From Carya illinoinensis (Eukaryota; Streptophyta; Magnoliopsida; Fagales; Juglandaceae): 64,000 nt of DNA. Where the stretch lies: the NCBI RefSeq assembly GCF_018687715.1, contig NC_056758.1:20866001-20930000 (forward strand), read 5' to 3'. Both the position numbers and the translations under genes were made by a program. Of this stretch, positions 1 to 11,466 are shown piece after piece (the stretch's first letter is position 1; each line of letters begins with the position of its first letter). A model generated the notes under the pieces. The model was not told the DNA's origin and searched no databases. It saw nothing but the letters and a program-made list of their open reading frames with translations.

Positions 1-1
1 C

Positions 2-1400
2 TTGAAACACTCTCGACCATACAAGCTGCAGTGCTTGAATGATTGTGGGGAGGTTAGGGTGGATAGACAAGTGTTAGTTACTTTTTCCATTGGGAAGTAT
101 CAAGATGAAGTGCTTTGTGATGTTGTGCCTATGCATGCTGGCCATATATTGTTGGGGAGACCATGGCGATATGATAGGAGAGTGATACAAGATGGATTCA
201 AAAACATGTACAGCTTTGTAAAGGAGGGCAAAACAACCAAGCTTGCTCCTTTAACTCCAAGACAGGTCTATGAGGACCAATTGAAACTGAAAAGTGAGGT
301 TGCTCAAAAAAGAAAGAGTGAAAATGAGAGTGATAAAAAAAGAAAGAGTGAAAAAGAAATTGAGCAAAAAAGAAATAGTGAAAAAGAAAAAGAGTCTGCT
401 GAGAGAAAAGGACAGACAAAAGTGAGTTTCTATGCAAGAGGGAGTGAGGTTAAGAGAGCTTTCTTAGCAGATCGCCCTATGATTTTTCTTGTCTATAAAG
501 AGTCTTATCTTAATCTTGATGAAACTAACCAACCTCTTCCTAGTTTGGCTGTTTCTTTGTTGCAGGAGTTTGAGGATGTATTCCCAGAGGAAATGCCTAA
601 TGGGTTGCCACCCATTAGAGGCATTGAGCACCAGATTGATTTCGTGCCCGGGGCTGCTATTCCAAACCGACCAGCTTATAGAAATAATCCAGATGAGAGA
701 AAGGAGCTTCAGAGGCAAGTTGAGGATTTGATGAGCAAGGGGTACGTGAGGGAGAGCATGAGCCCATGTGCAGTACCAGTGCTTCTAGTGCCTAAGAAGG
801 ATGGGACGTGGCGGATGTGCATTGATTGCAGGGCGGTTAATAATATCACGGTAAAGTATCGCCATCCCATTCCTAGATTAGATGATATGCTCGATGAATT
901 GCATGGCTCATGTATTTTTAGTAAAATTGATCTTAAAAGTGGGTACCATCAAATTAGAATGAAAGAGGGTGATGAATGGAAAATTGCTTTTAAGACTAAG
1001 TATGGGCTTTATGAATGGTTAGTTATGCCATTTGGACTTACAAATGCACCGAGTACTTTCATGAGATTAATGAATCATGTCCTACGTGCGTTCATAGGCA
1101 AGTTTGTGGTTGTATACTTTGATGATATCCTAGTGTACAGCAAGGACTTAAATGAGCATATTTAGCATTTGAGATATGTGTTTAATGTGTTGAGGTGTGA
1201 AAAGTTGTATGCTAATTTCAAGAAATGTACCTTTTGTATGGAGGAAGTTGTTTTTCTTGGTTATGTTGTTAGTACAAAGGGTATTGAAGTGGATGAAGAG
1301 AAAGTCAAGGCCATTAAGGAGTGGCCAACACCAAAGAGTGTCACTAAGGTAAGAAGCTTTCATGGTTTAGCTAGCTTTTATCGGCGTTTTGTTAAAGATT
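2..1400 (+). pseudogene. gag-pol fragment: protease C-terminal part, charged spacer, reverse transcriptase
   Basis: The reading frame enters from outside the window. It covers the region after the protease active site, a Lys/Glu/Ser-rich spacer (about residues 95-140), and RT with the fingers motif ([17 protein letters not shown]), [27 protein letters not shown] and the catalytic YFDD box near 1118-1129. A GAG-to-TAG change creates a stop at 1163-1165, seen by comparison with 14869-14871 in the complete element. The frame then stays open to the deletion point at 1400 (thumb/connection segment ending SFYRRFVKD). At the codon that is TAG in the complete element (13735) this copy has CAG (29-31). 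It is a dead copy, because RNase H and integrase are absent. Confidence 0.9.
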
Positions 1401-1491
1401 CGCCATCCATATACCTGAGTTTGGCTTTCCTGGGGTTGTTTTTCCAATATTGTTGTTGGGTCTCAAAGCAAGTCTATTGGGGTTCACATCA
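1397..1491 (+). repeat. 3' terminal ~95 bp of LTR
   Basis: Matches the last part of both LTRs of the complete element (11357-11451 and 17601-17695), ending GGGGTTCACATCA. Only the U5 end survives. Confidence 0.9.
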
Positions 1492-4400
1492 AATCTTGTG
1501 TAAGTCGATTACATGTTTGAATCAAGCTAAAAGCTTAACGAAGGGGTAGATGGGGAAGCTTAGGGGCATGTGGCACTTCTTGAAGTTGTGGAAACTAATT
1601 GTAAGGCTTACGTTGGCTTCAAATTGAAGAATGAAACAAAAGATGGGCTTCTTGTTGTAAATTCATCTAATGATGGAACTGAACAAGTATGGTTGAGGTG
1701 GTGTGCAAACGATGACATTTGCAATGAGGAAATGGTGTAAATGGCAATGGCTAGACGCGTACTTGTCGCAATGCACAAGAAAGAGAACTTAGGTCGGATT
1801 GGCAGTGATTTCAGCATTATTCACATGGCTTTTCTTTTATTGACAGGTTTTGGATCAGCCTAAGCTTCTAATTCAATCTTAGAATTATGATAAACAATAA
1901 AGAAAGTAATAAGGTCCGTATAAAAAAGGTTACAAAGAACTAAAAAGGAAATAAAGCCGAAAACATTGTTGAGAGATTACAAATCTTGTGTAAGTCAATG
2001 ACTTCGGTTAATTCAATGGTAAAGCAAAACCACGGGTAGATGGGGAACGTTAGGGGCGTGTGGTACTTCTTGGACTTGAGGAAAACCAAATGTAGGGTTT
2101 ATGTGGGCTTCAAATCGAGGAATGGAACGAAAGACTGGTTTCTTTATGTAAATTGGTCCACTGCAAGAACTAAACTTGTACGGTAAAGGTTGGGTGTAAA
2201 CGATGAAACTTTCCTTGTGAAAATGGTCTAAAAGGCTTCGGCTAAGGGCCGACTTGTCGCAACGGGTATGAAGGATCGCCTAGGTGCCGATTGGCGGTGA
2301 TTCGAGCATTATCGACATGGAAGTCTGTCATGTCTTAGATAAAGCCTAATCTTCTAATTCCTCTTAGAACGTTGGAAAACGACAGAAAAGCAATATGATC
2401 CGAATGAAAACATTGGTTACAAAGAACCATAAAAGAAATTAAACTCAAAACATTGTTGAAAGATGACTAATCTTGTGTAAGTCGATTACATCCTTTAATC
2501 AAGCTAAAAGCTTAACGATGGAGTAGATGGGGAAGCTTAGGGGCATGTGGCACTTCTTGAAGTTGCGGAAAATAATTGTAAGGCTTATGTTGGCTTCAAA
2601 TTGAAGATTGAAATAAAAGATGGGTTTCTTGTTGTAAACTCGTCTAATGACGGAACTGAAGTAGTATGGTTGAGGTGGTGTGCAAACGATGACATTTGCA
2701 ATGAGGAAATGGTGTAAATGGCATGGGCTAGAGGCGTACTTGTCGCAATGCACAAGAAAGAGAACTTAGGTCGGATTGGCGGTGATTTTAGCATTATTCA
2801 CATGGCCTTTCTTTTATTGAGTGGTTTTGGATCCAGCCTAAGCTTCTAATTCAATCTTAGAATTATGATAAACAACAAAGAAAGTAATAAGGTCCGTATA
2901 AAAAAGGTTACAAAGAACTAAAAAGGAAATTAAGCAGAAAACATTGTTGAGAGATTACTAATCTTGTGTAAGTCAATTACTTCCCTTAATTCAACGTTAA
3001 GGCAAAACCACGGGCAGATGGGAATGTTAGGGGGTGTGCCACTTCTTGGACTTGAGGGAAACCAAATGTAGGGTTTATGTGGGCTTCAAATCGAGGAACG
3101 GAATGAAAGACTGATTTCTTTGTGTAAATTGGCCCACTGCAAGAACTAAACTTCTATGGTAAAGGTTGGGTATAGACGATGAAACTTTCCTTGTGAAAAC
3201 GGTCTAGAAGGCTTCGGCTAGGGGTCAACTTGCCGCAACTGGTATGAAGGATCGCCATGGTGGCGATTGGCAGTGATTCGAGCATTATCGACATGGAAGT
3301 CTGTCATGTCTTAGATAAAGCCTAATGTACTAATTCCATCTTAGACCGTTGGAAAACGACAAGAAAAGCAATATGATCCGGATGAAAACAAGGGTTACAA
3401 AGAACCAAAAAGGAAATTAAACTCAAAACATTGTTAAGAGATGACTAATCTTGTCTAAGTCGATTACATCCTTTGAATCAAGCTAAAAGCTTAACGATGG
3501 GGTAGATGGGGAAGCTTAGGGGCATGTGGCCCTTCTTGAAGTTGAGAAAATTAATTGTAAGGCTTACGTTGGCTTCAAATTGAAGAATGAAACAAAAGAT
3601 GGGTTTCTTGTTGTAAATTCCTCTAATGAGGGAACTGAACCAGCATGGTTGAGGTGGTGTGCAAACGATGACATTTGCAATAAGGAAATGGTGTAAATGG
3701 CATCGGCTAGAGGCGTACTTGTCGCAATGCACAAGAAAGAGAACTTAGGTCGGATTGGCGGTGATTTCAGCATTATTCACATGGCTTTTCTTTTATTGAC
3801 AGGTTTTGGATCCAACCTAAGCTTCTAATTCAATCTTAGAATTATGGTAAACAACAAAGAAAGTAATAAGGTCCGTATAAAAAAGGTTACAAAGAACTAA
3901 AAAGGAAATTAAGCCGAAAACATTGTTGAGAGATTACTAATCTTGTGTAAGTCAATTACTTCCCTTAATTCAACGTTAAGGCAAAACCACGGGCAGATGG
4001 GAACGTTAGGGGGTGTGGAACTTCTTGGACTTGAGGGAAACCAAATGTAGGGTTTATGTGGGCTTCAAATCGAGGAACGAAACGAAAGACTGGTTTCTTT
4101 GTGTAAATTGGCCCACTGCCAGAACTAAACTTCTATGGTAAAGGTTGGGTATAGACGATGAAACTTTCCTTGTGAAAACGGTCTAAAAGGCTTCGGCTAG
4201 GGGCCGACTTGCCGCAACTGGTATGAAGGATCGCCTAGGTGCCGATTGGCAGTGATTCGAGCATTATCGACAAGGAAGTCTGTCATGTCTTAGATAAAGC
4301 CTAATTTACTAATTCCATCTTAGAAGGTTGGAAAACGACAAGAAAAGCAATATGATCCGAATGAAAACAAGGGTTACAAAGAACCAGAAAGGAAATTAAA

Positions 4401-4914
4401 CCCAAAACATTGTTAAGAGATGACTAATATTGTCTAAGTCGATTACATCCTTTGAATCAAGCTAAAAGCTTAAGGATGGGGTAGATGGGGAAGCTTAGGG
4501 GCGTGTGGCCCTTCTTGAAGTTGAGAAAACTAATTGTAAGGCTTACGTTGTCTTCAAATTGAAGAATGAAACAAAAGATGGGTTTCTTGTTATAAATTCG
4601 TTGACTGGCGGAACTGAACTAGTATGGTTGAGGTGGTGTGCAACGATAACATTTTCAGTGAGGAAATGGTATAAATGGCATGGGCTAGAGGCGTACTTGT
4701 CGCAATGCACAAGAAAGAGAACTTAGGTCGGATTGGCGGTGATTTTAGCATTATTCACATGGCCTTTCTTTTATTGAGTGGTTTTGGATCCAGCCTAAGC
4801 TTCTAATTCAATCTTAGAATTATGATAAACAACAAAGAAAGTAATAAGGTCCGTATAAAAAAGGTTACAAAGAACTAAAAAGGAAATTAAGCAGAAAACA
4901 TTGTTGAGAGATTA

Positions 4915-5401
4915 CTAATCTTGTGTAAGTCAATTACTTCCCTTAATTCAACGTTAAGGCAAAACCACGGGCAGATGGGAATGTTAGGGGGTGCGCCACT
5001 TCTTGGACTTGAGGGAAACCAAATGTAGGGTTTATGTGGGCTTCAAATCGAGGAACGGAATGAAAGACTGGTTTCTTTGTGTAAATTGGCCCACTGCAAG
5101 AACTAAACTTCTATGGTAAAGGTTGGGTATAGACGATGAAACTTTCCTTGTGAAAACGGTCTAGAAGGCTTCGGCTAGGGGTCAACTTGCCGCAATTGGT
5201 ATGAAGGATCGCCATGGTGGCGATTGGCAGTGATTCGAGCATTATCGACATGGAAGTCTGTCATGTCTTAGATAAAGCCTAATCTACTAATTCCATCTTA
5301 GAGCGTTGGAAAACGACTAGAAAAGCAATATGATCCGGATGAAAACAAGGGTTACAAAGAACCAAAAAGGAAATTAAACTCAAAACATTGTTAAGAGATG
5401 A
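4915..5401. repeat. Exemplar satellite half A (487 bp)
   Basis: Chosen as a clean example and measured from CTAATC to the next CTAATC. Half A contains ACCACGGGCAGATGGG, CAAATGTAGGGTTTATG, the GTAAAGGTTGGGT segment (target of the minus-strand LTR insertion elsewhere) and GAGCGTTGGAAAACGAC. It aligns with half B along its whole length, with shared anchors such as GTAGATGGGGAA, GGCTTCAAAT, GATTGGCGGTGATT and AAAGGAAATTAA, but with many differences. Confidence 0.85.
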
Positions 5402-5893
5402 CTAATCTTGTCTAAGTCGATTACATCCTTTGAATCAAGCTAAAAGCTTAACGATGGGGTAGATGGGGAAGCTTAGGGGCATGTGGCCCTTCTTGAAGTT
5501 GAGAAAATTAATTGTAAGGCTTACGTTGGCTTCAAATTGAAGAATGAAACAAAAGATGGGTTTCTTGTTGTAAATTCCTCTAATGAGGGAACTGAACTAG
5601 CATGGTTGAGGTGGTGTGCAAATGATGACATTTGCAATGAGGAAATGGTGTAAATGGCATCGGCTAGAGGCGTACTTGTCGCAATGCACAAGAAAGAGAA
5701 CTTAGGTCGGATTGGCGGTGATTTCAGCATTATTCACATGGCTTTTCTTTTATTGACAGGTTTTGGATCCAACCTAAGCTTCTAATTCAATCTTAGAATT
5801 ATGGTAAACAACAAAGAAAGTAATAAGGTCCATATAAAAAAGGTTACAAAGAACTAAAAAGGAAATTAAGCCGAAAACATTGTTGAGAGATTA
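5402..5893. repeat. Exemplar satellite half B (492 bp)
   Basis: Half B carries all three HindIII sites of the dimer (AAAAGCTTAAC, GGAAGCTTAGG, CTAAGCTTCTAA) and, in this zone, the BamHI site. It contains CAGCATTATTCACATGG, the site where the complete retrotransposon inserted in another copy. With half A it makes a 979-bp dimer; the next dimer (5894-6871) has halves of 487 and 491 bp. Confidence 0.85.
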
Positions 5894-8800
5894 CTAATCT
5901 TGTGTAAGTCAATTACTTCCCTTAATTCAACGTTAAGGCAAAACCACGGGCAGATGGGAACGTTAGGGGGTGTGGAACTTCTTGGACTTGAGGGAAACCA
6001 AATGTAGGGTTTATGTGGGCTTCAAATCGAGGAACGAAACGAAAGACTGGTTTCTTTGTGTAAATTGGCCCACTGCCAGAACTAAACTTCTATGGTAAAG
6101 GTTGGGTATAGACGATGAAACTTTCCTTGTGAAAACGGTCTAAAAGGCTTCGGCTAGGGGCCGACTTGCCGCAACTGGTATGAAGGATCGCCTAGGTGCC
6201 GATTGGCAGTGATTCGAGCATTATCGACAAGGAAGTCTGTCATGTCTTAGATAAAGCCTAATTTACTAATTCCATCTTAGAAGGTTGGAAAACGACAAGA
6301 AAAGCAATATGATCCGATTGAAAACAAGGGTTACAAAGAACCAGAAAGGAAATTAAACCCAAAACATTGTTAAGAGATGACTAATCTTGTCTAAGTCGAT
6401 TACATCCTTTGAATCAAGCTAAAAGCTTAAGGATGGGGTAGATGGGGAAGCTTAGGGGCGTGTGGCCCTTCTTGAAGTTGAGAAAACTAATTGTAAGGCT
6501 TACGTTGTCTTCAAATTGAAGAATGAAACAAAAGATGGGTTTCTTGTTGTAAATTCGTTGACTGGCGGAACTGAACTAGTATGGTTGAGGTGGTGTGCAA
6601 CGATAACATTTTCAATGAGGAAATGGTATAAATGGCATGGGCTAGAGGCGTACTTGTCGCAATGCACAAGAAAGAGAACTTAGGTCGGATTGGTGGTGAT
6701 TTCAGCATTCTTCACATGGCTTTTCTTTTACTGGTAGGTTTTGGATCCAGCCTAAGCTTCTAATTCAGTCTTAGAATTATGATAAACAATAAAGAAAGTA
6801 ATAAGGTCCGTGTAAAAAAGGTTACAAAGAACCACAAAGGAAATTAAGCCGAAAACATTGTTGAGAGATTACTAATCTTGTGTAAGTCAATTACTTCCCT
6901 TAATTCAATGTTAAAGCATAACCACGGGTAGATGGGGAACGTTAGGGGCGTGTGGCACTTGTCGGACTTTAGGGAAACCAAAGGTAGGGTTTATTTGGGC
7001 TTGAAATCGGGGAATGAAACGAAAGACTGGTTTCTTTGTGTAAGTTGGTCCACTGCAAGAACTAAACTTGTATCGTAAAGGTTGGGTGTAAACGATGAAA
7101 CTTTCCTTGTGACACTGGTCTAAAAGGCTTTGGCTAGTGGCCAACTTGTCGCAACTGGTATGAAGGGTCGGCTGGGTGCCGATTGGCGGTGATTCGAGCA
7201 TTATCGACATGGAAGTCTGTCATGTCTTAGATAAAGCCTAATCTTCTAATTCAATCTTAGAACGTTGGAAAACGACAAGAAAAGCAATATGATCCGAATG
7301 AAAAAAAGGGTCACAAAGAACCAAAAAGGAAATTAAACTCAAAACATTGTTAAGAGATGACTAATCTTGTCTAAGTCGATTACAAACTTTGAATCAAGCT
7401 AAAAGCTTAACAATGGGGTAGATGGGGAAGCTTAGGGGCATGTGGCCCTTGTTGAAGTTGAGGAAACTAATTCTAAGGCTTACGTTGGCTTCAAATTGAA
7501 GAATGAAATAAAAGATGGGTTTCTTGTTGTAAATTCATCTAATGACGGAACTGAACTAGTATGGTTGAGGTGGTGTGCAAACGATGACATTTGCAATGAG
7601 GAAAAGGTGTAAATGGCAATGGCTAGATGCATACTTGTCGCAATGCACAAGAAAGAGAACTTAGGTCGGATTGGCGGTGATTTCAGCATTATTCACATGG
7701 CTTTTCTTTTATTGATAGGTTTTGGATCCAGCCTAAGCTTCTAATTCAATCTTAGAATTATGATAAACAACAAAGAAACTAATAAGGTCCGTATAAAAAA
7801 TGTTACAAAGAACTAAAAAGGAAATTAAGCCGAAAACATTGTTGAGAGATTACTAATCTTGTATAAGTCAATTACTTCCCTTAATTCAACGTTAAAGTAA
7901 AACCACGGGTAAATGGGGAACGTTAGGGGCGTGTGGTACTTCTTGGACTTGAGGGAAACCAAATGTAGGGTTTGTGTGGGCTTCAAATCGAGGAATGAAA
8001 CGAAAGACTGGTTTCTTTGTGTAAATTGGTCCACTGCAAGAACTAAACTTGTATGGTAAAGGTTGGGTGTAAACGATGAAACTTTCCTTGTGACACTGGT
8101 CTAAAAGGCTTTGGCTAGTGGCCAACTTGTCGCAACTGGTATGATGGGTCGCCTGGGTGCCGATTGGCGGTGATTCGAGCATTATCCACAAGGAAGTCTA
8201 TCATGTCTTAGGTAAAGCCTAATCTTCTAATTCAATGTTAGAACGTTGGAAAACGACAAGAAAAGCAATATGACCCGAATGAAAAAAAGGGTTACAAAGA
8301 ACCGAAAAGGAAATTAAACTCAAAACATTGTTAAGAGATGACTAATCTTGTCTAAGTCGATTACATCCTTTGAATCAAGCTAAAAGCTTAACGATGGGGT
8401 AGATGGGGAAGCTTAGGGGCCTGTGGCCCTTCTTGAAGTTGAGGAAACTAATTGTAAGGCTTACGTTGGCTTCAAATTGAAGAATGAAACAAAAGATGGG
8501 TTTCTTGTTGTAAATTCCTCTAATGATGGAACTGAACTAGTATGGTTGAGGTGGTGTGCAAACGATGACATTTGCAATGAGGAAATGGTGTAAATTTCAA
8601 TGGCTAGACACGTACTTGTCGCAATGCACAAGAAAGAGAACTTAGGTCAGATTGGCGGTGATTTCAGCATTATTCACATGGCTTTTCTTTTATTGACAGG
8701 TTTTGGATCCAGCCTAAGCTTCTAATTCAATCTTAGAATTATGATAAACAACAAAGAAAGTAATAAGGTCCGTATAAAAAAGGTTACAAAGAACTAAAAA

Positions 8801-10632
8801 GGAAATTAAGCCGAAAACATTGTTGAGAGATTACTAATCTTGTATAAGTCAATTACTTCCCTTAATTCAACGTTAAAGTAAAACCACGGGTAGATGGGGA
8901 ACGTTAGGGGCGTGTGGTACTTCTTGAACTTGAGGGAAACCAAATGTAGGGTTTCTGTGGGCTTCAAATCGAGGAATGAAACGAAAGACTGGTTTCTTTG
9001 TGTAAATTGGTCCACTGCAAGAACTAAACTTGTATGGTAAAGGTTGGGTGTAAACGATGAAACTTTCCGTGTGACACTGGTCTAAAAGGCTTTGGCTAGT
9101 GGCCAACTTGTCGCAACTGGTATGAAGGGTCGCCTGGGTGCCGATTGGCGGTGATTCGAGCATTATCGACATGGAAGTCTGTCATGTCTTAGATAAAGCC
9201 TAATCTTCTAATTCAATCTTAGAACATTGGAGAACGACAAGAAAAGCAATATGATCCGAATGAAAAAAAGGGTTACAAAGAACCAAAAATGAAATTAAAC
9301 TCAAAACATTGTTAAGAGATGACTAATCTTGTCTAAGTTGATTACATCCTTTGAATCAAGCTAAAAGCTTAACGATGGGGTAGATGGGGAAGTTTAGGGG
9401 CATGTGGCCCGTCTTGAAGTTGAGGAAACTAATTGTAAGGCTTACGTTGGCTTCAAATTGAAGAATGAAACAAAAGATGGGTTTCTTGTTGTAAATTCGT
9501 CTAATGACGGAACTGAACTAGTATGGTTGAGGTGGTGTGCAAACGATGACATTTGCAATGAGGAAATGGTGTAAATGGCAATGGCTAGACGCGTACTTGT
9601 CGCAATGCACAAGAAAGAGAACTTAGGTCAGATTGGAGGTGATTTCAGCATTATTCACATGGCTTTTCTTTTATTGACAGGTTTTGGATCCAGCCTAAGC
9701 TTCTAATTCAATCTTAGAATTATGATAAACAGCAAAGAAACTAATAAGGTCCGTATAAAAAAGGTTACAAAGAACTAAAAAGGAAATTAAGCCGAAAACA
9801 TTCTTGAGAGATTACTAATCTTGTATCAGTCAATTACTTCCCTTAATTCAACGTTAAAGTAAAACCACGGGTAGATGGGGAACGTTAGGGGCGTGTGGTA
9901 CTTCTTGGACTTGAGGGAAACCAAATGTAGGGTTTGTGTGGGCTTCAAATCGAGGAATGAAACGAAAGATTGGTTTCTTTGTGTAAATTGGTCCACTGCA
10001 AGAACTAAACTTGTATGGTAAAGGTTGGGTGTAAACGATGAAACATTCCTTGTGAAAATGGTCTAAAAGGCTTCGGCTAAGGGCCGACTTGTCTCAACGG
10101 GTATGAAGGATTGCCTAGGTGCCGATTGGCGGTGATTCGAGCATTATCGACATGGAAGTCTGTCATGTCTTAGATAAAGCCTAATCTACTAATTCCATCT
10201 TAGAACGTTGAAAAACGACAAGAAAAGCAATATGATCCGAATGAAAACAATGATTACAAAGAACCATAAAGGAAATTAAACTCAAAAGATTGTTAAGAGA
10301 TGACTAATCTTGTGTAAGTCGATTACATGCTTTGAATCAGGCTAAAAGCTTACCGATGGGGTAGATGGGGAAGCTTAGGGGCATGTGGCACTTCTTGAAG
10401 TTGCGGAAACTAATTGTAAGGCTTATGTTGGCTTCAAATTGAAGAATGAAACAAAAGATGGGTTTCTTGTTGGAACTTCGTCCAATGCCAGAACTAAACT
10501 AGTATGGTTGAGGTTGGGTGCAAATGATGACATTTCCCATGAGGAAATGGTGTAAATGGCATGAGCTAGAGGCCTACTTGTCGCAATGCACAAGAAAGAG
10601 AACTTAGGTCGGATTGACGGTGATTTCAGCAT

Positions 10633-10637
10633 TATTC
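10633..10637 (+). repeat. Target-site duplication TATTC, left copy
   Basis: TATTC directly precedes the 5' LTR and is repeated right after the 3' LTR at 17696-17700. Removing the element plus one TATTC rebuilds an uninterrupted half B (CAGCATTATTCACATGG). A 5-bp duplication is the usual product of Ty3/gypsy integrase. Confidence 0.95.
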
Positions 10638-11451
10638 TGATGGGAACCAAGGTGGAGCTATCCTTAAAGATCCCTTGCAAATTCCAGATGGGCCAATTAC
10701 AAGATCAAGAGCCAAGAAGATCAAGGAAGCAATGCAAGAATTGGTGCAATCCACTTGGGATGAAGCTAGGAAGAGCCCAACACTCAAGATGGGCTTCAAG
10801 GAAAAAGAACCAGTTTTGATCCACTTGATACAAGCTATGGAAGACATGACTTAGAGATTGGGCCTATTGTTGTTAAGGCTTTCAATTTGTTTAACGGTAT
10901 TTTATTATTAGTTTAGAAGAAGTGGGCTTGAGGATGCTTGGCCCACGTATGTCTTATTTCTAATGGATTAGGGTTATTTTTGGGAAGGCCCTATATTTTT
11001 GGCCAAGGGTTTATTTGGAAAGTTAAAATTTTATGTCTTACTAGGGTTTCAAAAGTAACTGTAGCGCGGCGTATGGCAGTGTTCATGCTACAGTACCCGA
11101 CGCATTGTTTACTTAGGGTTTTTGGGGATTGTCTATTTAAACCACTTGTAACCTCATTTGAGAGGCAGACTATATGGAATTGTGATTGAGAGTTGAGTGA
11201 TCTCCTCTTGTTCTTCTTGAACTTCTGAACTTATCAAGGGTAAATCAAAACCTTTATGGCGTTCTCCTTCGTAATCTAGGTTCTTGAGACGGGTTCTTCA
11301 ATGGGTCTAGATTTTGATATAATCTAGGTTCTTTGAACGGGTTCTCATCGGGTCTAGATTCTCCATCCATATACCTGAGTTTGGCTTTCTTGGGGTTGTT
11401 TTTCCAGTATTGTTGTTGGGTCTCAAAGCAAGTCTATTGGGGTTCACATGA
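10638..11451 (+). repeat. 5' LTR
   Basis: Begins TGATGGGAACC and ends CACATGA; the final CA dinucleotide has become GA at 11450, while the 3' LTR keeps CACATCA. The first ~217 bp repeat the coding end of the polyprotein (same as 16881-17097). A TATTTAAA box lies at 11134-11141. Tandem TCTAGGTTCTT / GGGTCTAGATT motifs lie at 11275-11360. Confidence 0.95.
11058..11141 (+). promoter_or_regulatory. Probable LTR core promoter: inverted repeat plus TATA-like box
   Basis: ACTGTAGC (11058-11065) and GCTACAGT (11087-11094) form an 8-bp perfect inverted repeat with a 21-bp spacer. TATTTAAA follows at 11134-11141, 40 bp downstream. Box and arms are conserved in the minus-strand LTRs at 34711 and 63492. 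A promoter role fits U3/R position in LTRs but is inferred; the initiation site cannot be read from sequence. Confidence 0.5.
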
Positions 11452-11453
11452 TT

Positions 11454-11466
11454 TGGTCATCAGAGC
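11454..11466 (+). other. Primer binding site (tRNA-iMet type), with a 1-bp insertion
   Basis: Two bases after the LTR comes TGGTCATCAGAGC. The expected plant initiator-Met primer site is TGGTATCAGAGC, which the minus-strand element keeps exactly (38581-38592). An extra C after TGGT disrupts primer pairing in this copy, probably after insertion. Confidence 0.85.

Larger units (their letters stand above)
1..1491 (+). mobile_element. 3' remnant of a Ty3/gypsy (CRM-like) retrotransposon
   Basis: Position 1 corresponds to 13707 of the complete element downstream. The two run colinear without gaps to 1400 (equivalent 15106) at about 98-99 % identity by eye. At 1397-1400 (GATT) the sequence jumps from the end of RT to the last ~95 bp of the LTR, which ends in CA at 1491. 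RNase H, integrase and most of the 3' LTR are therefore deleted. GATT occurs at both parental breakpoints, which suggests a microhomology-mediated deletion. The right flank starts directly with satellite sequence (AATCT at 1492-1496, the expected right target-site duplication). The left end lies outside the window, so the duplication cannot be confirmed. Confidence 0.9.
2760..6690. repeat. Higher-order repeat, 2 x ~1957 bp (two dimers each)
   Basis: Copies at about 2770-4726 and 4727-6683 share private variants: GATTTTAGC, GGCCTTTC and GAGTGGTTTTGG at 2785-2830 and again at 4740-4787. Spacing of equivalent sites is 1957 bp (for example 3564 to 5521 and 4505 to 6462). The copies differ by only a few substitutions per kb by eye. 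The pattern stops near 6690, where the next repeat has CAGCATTCTTCAC and ACTGGTAGG instead. Boundaries are approximate. Confidence 0.8.
1492..10637. repeat. Satellite array block 1 (~978-bp dimeric repeat)
   Basis: About nine head-to-tail copies of a ~978-bp repeat with no gene in between. Each holds half A (starts CTAATCTTGTGTAAGTCAATTAC) and half B (starts CTAATCTTGTCTAAGTCGATTAC), which alternate strictly. Most B halves here carry TTATTGACAGG followed by TTTTGGATCC, giving one BamHI site per dimer, plus three HindIII sites (AAGCTT). Dimers between 7.4 and 10.2 kb resemble each other most at single-dimer spacing (~981 bp). Those at 2.76-6.69 kb form a two-dimer higher-order repeat. Short minus-strand reading frames recur once per repeat but look like by-products of homogenised sequence, not genes. 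Confidence 0.95.

Noticed and set aside
198..731. Overlapping and antisense frames inside the gag-pol fragment, and equivalents at 13904-14437 and 15741-17090
   Set aside because: Shadows of the true polyprotein frame, which carries all the recognisable motifs.
10423..10847. Frames crossing the 5' LTR start (85, 77 and 71 residues)
   Set aside because: They span satellite/LTR junction sequence or are antisense. The only coding content is the LTR copy of the polyprotein tail, which has no start of its own.
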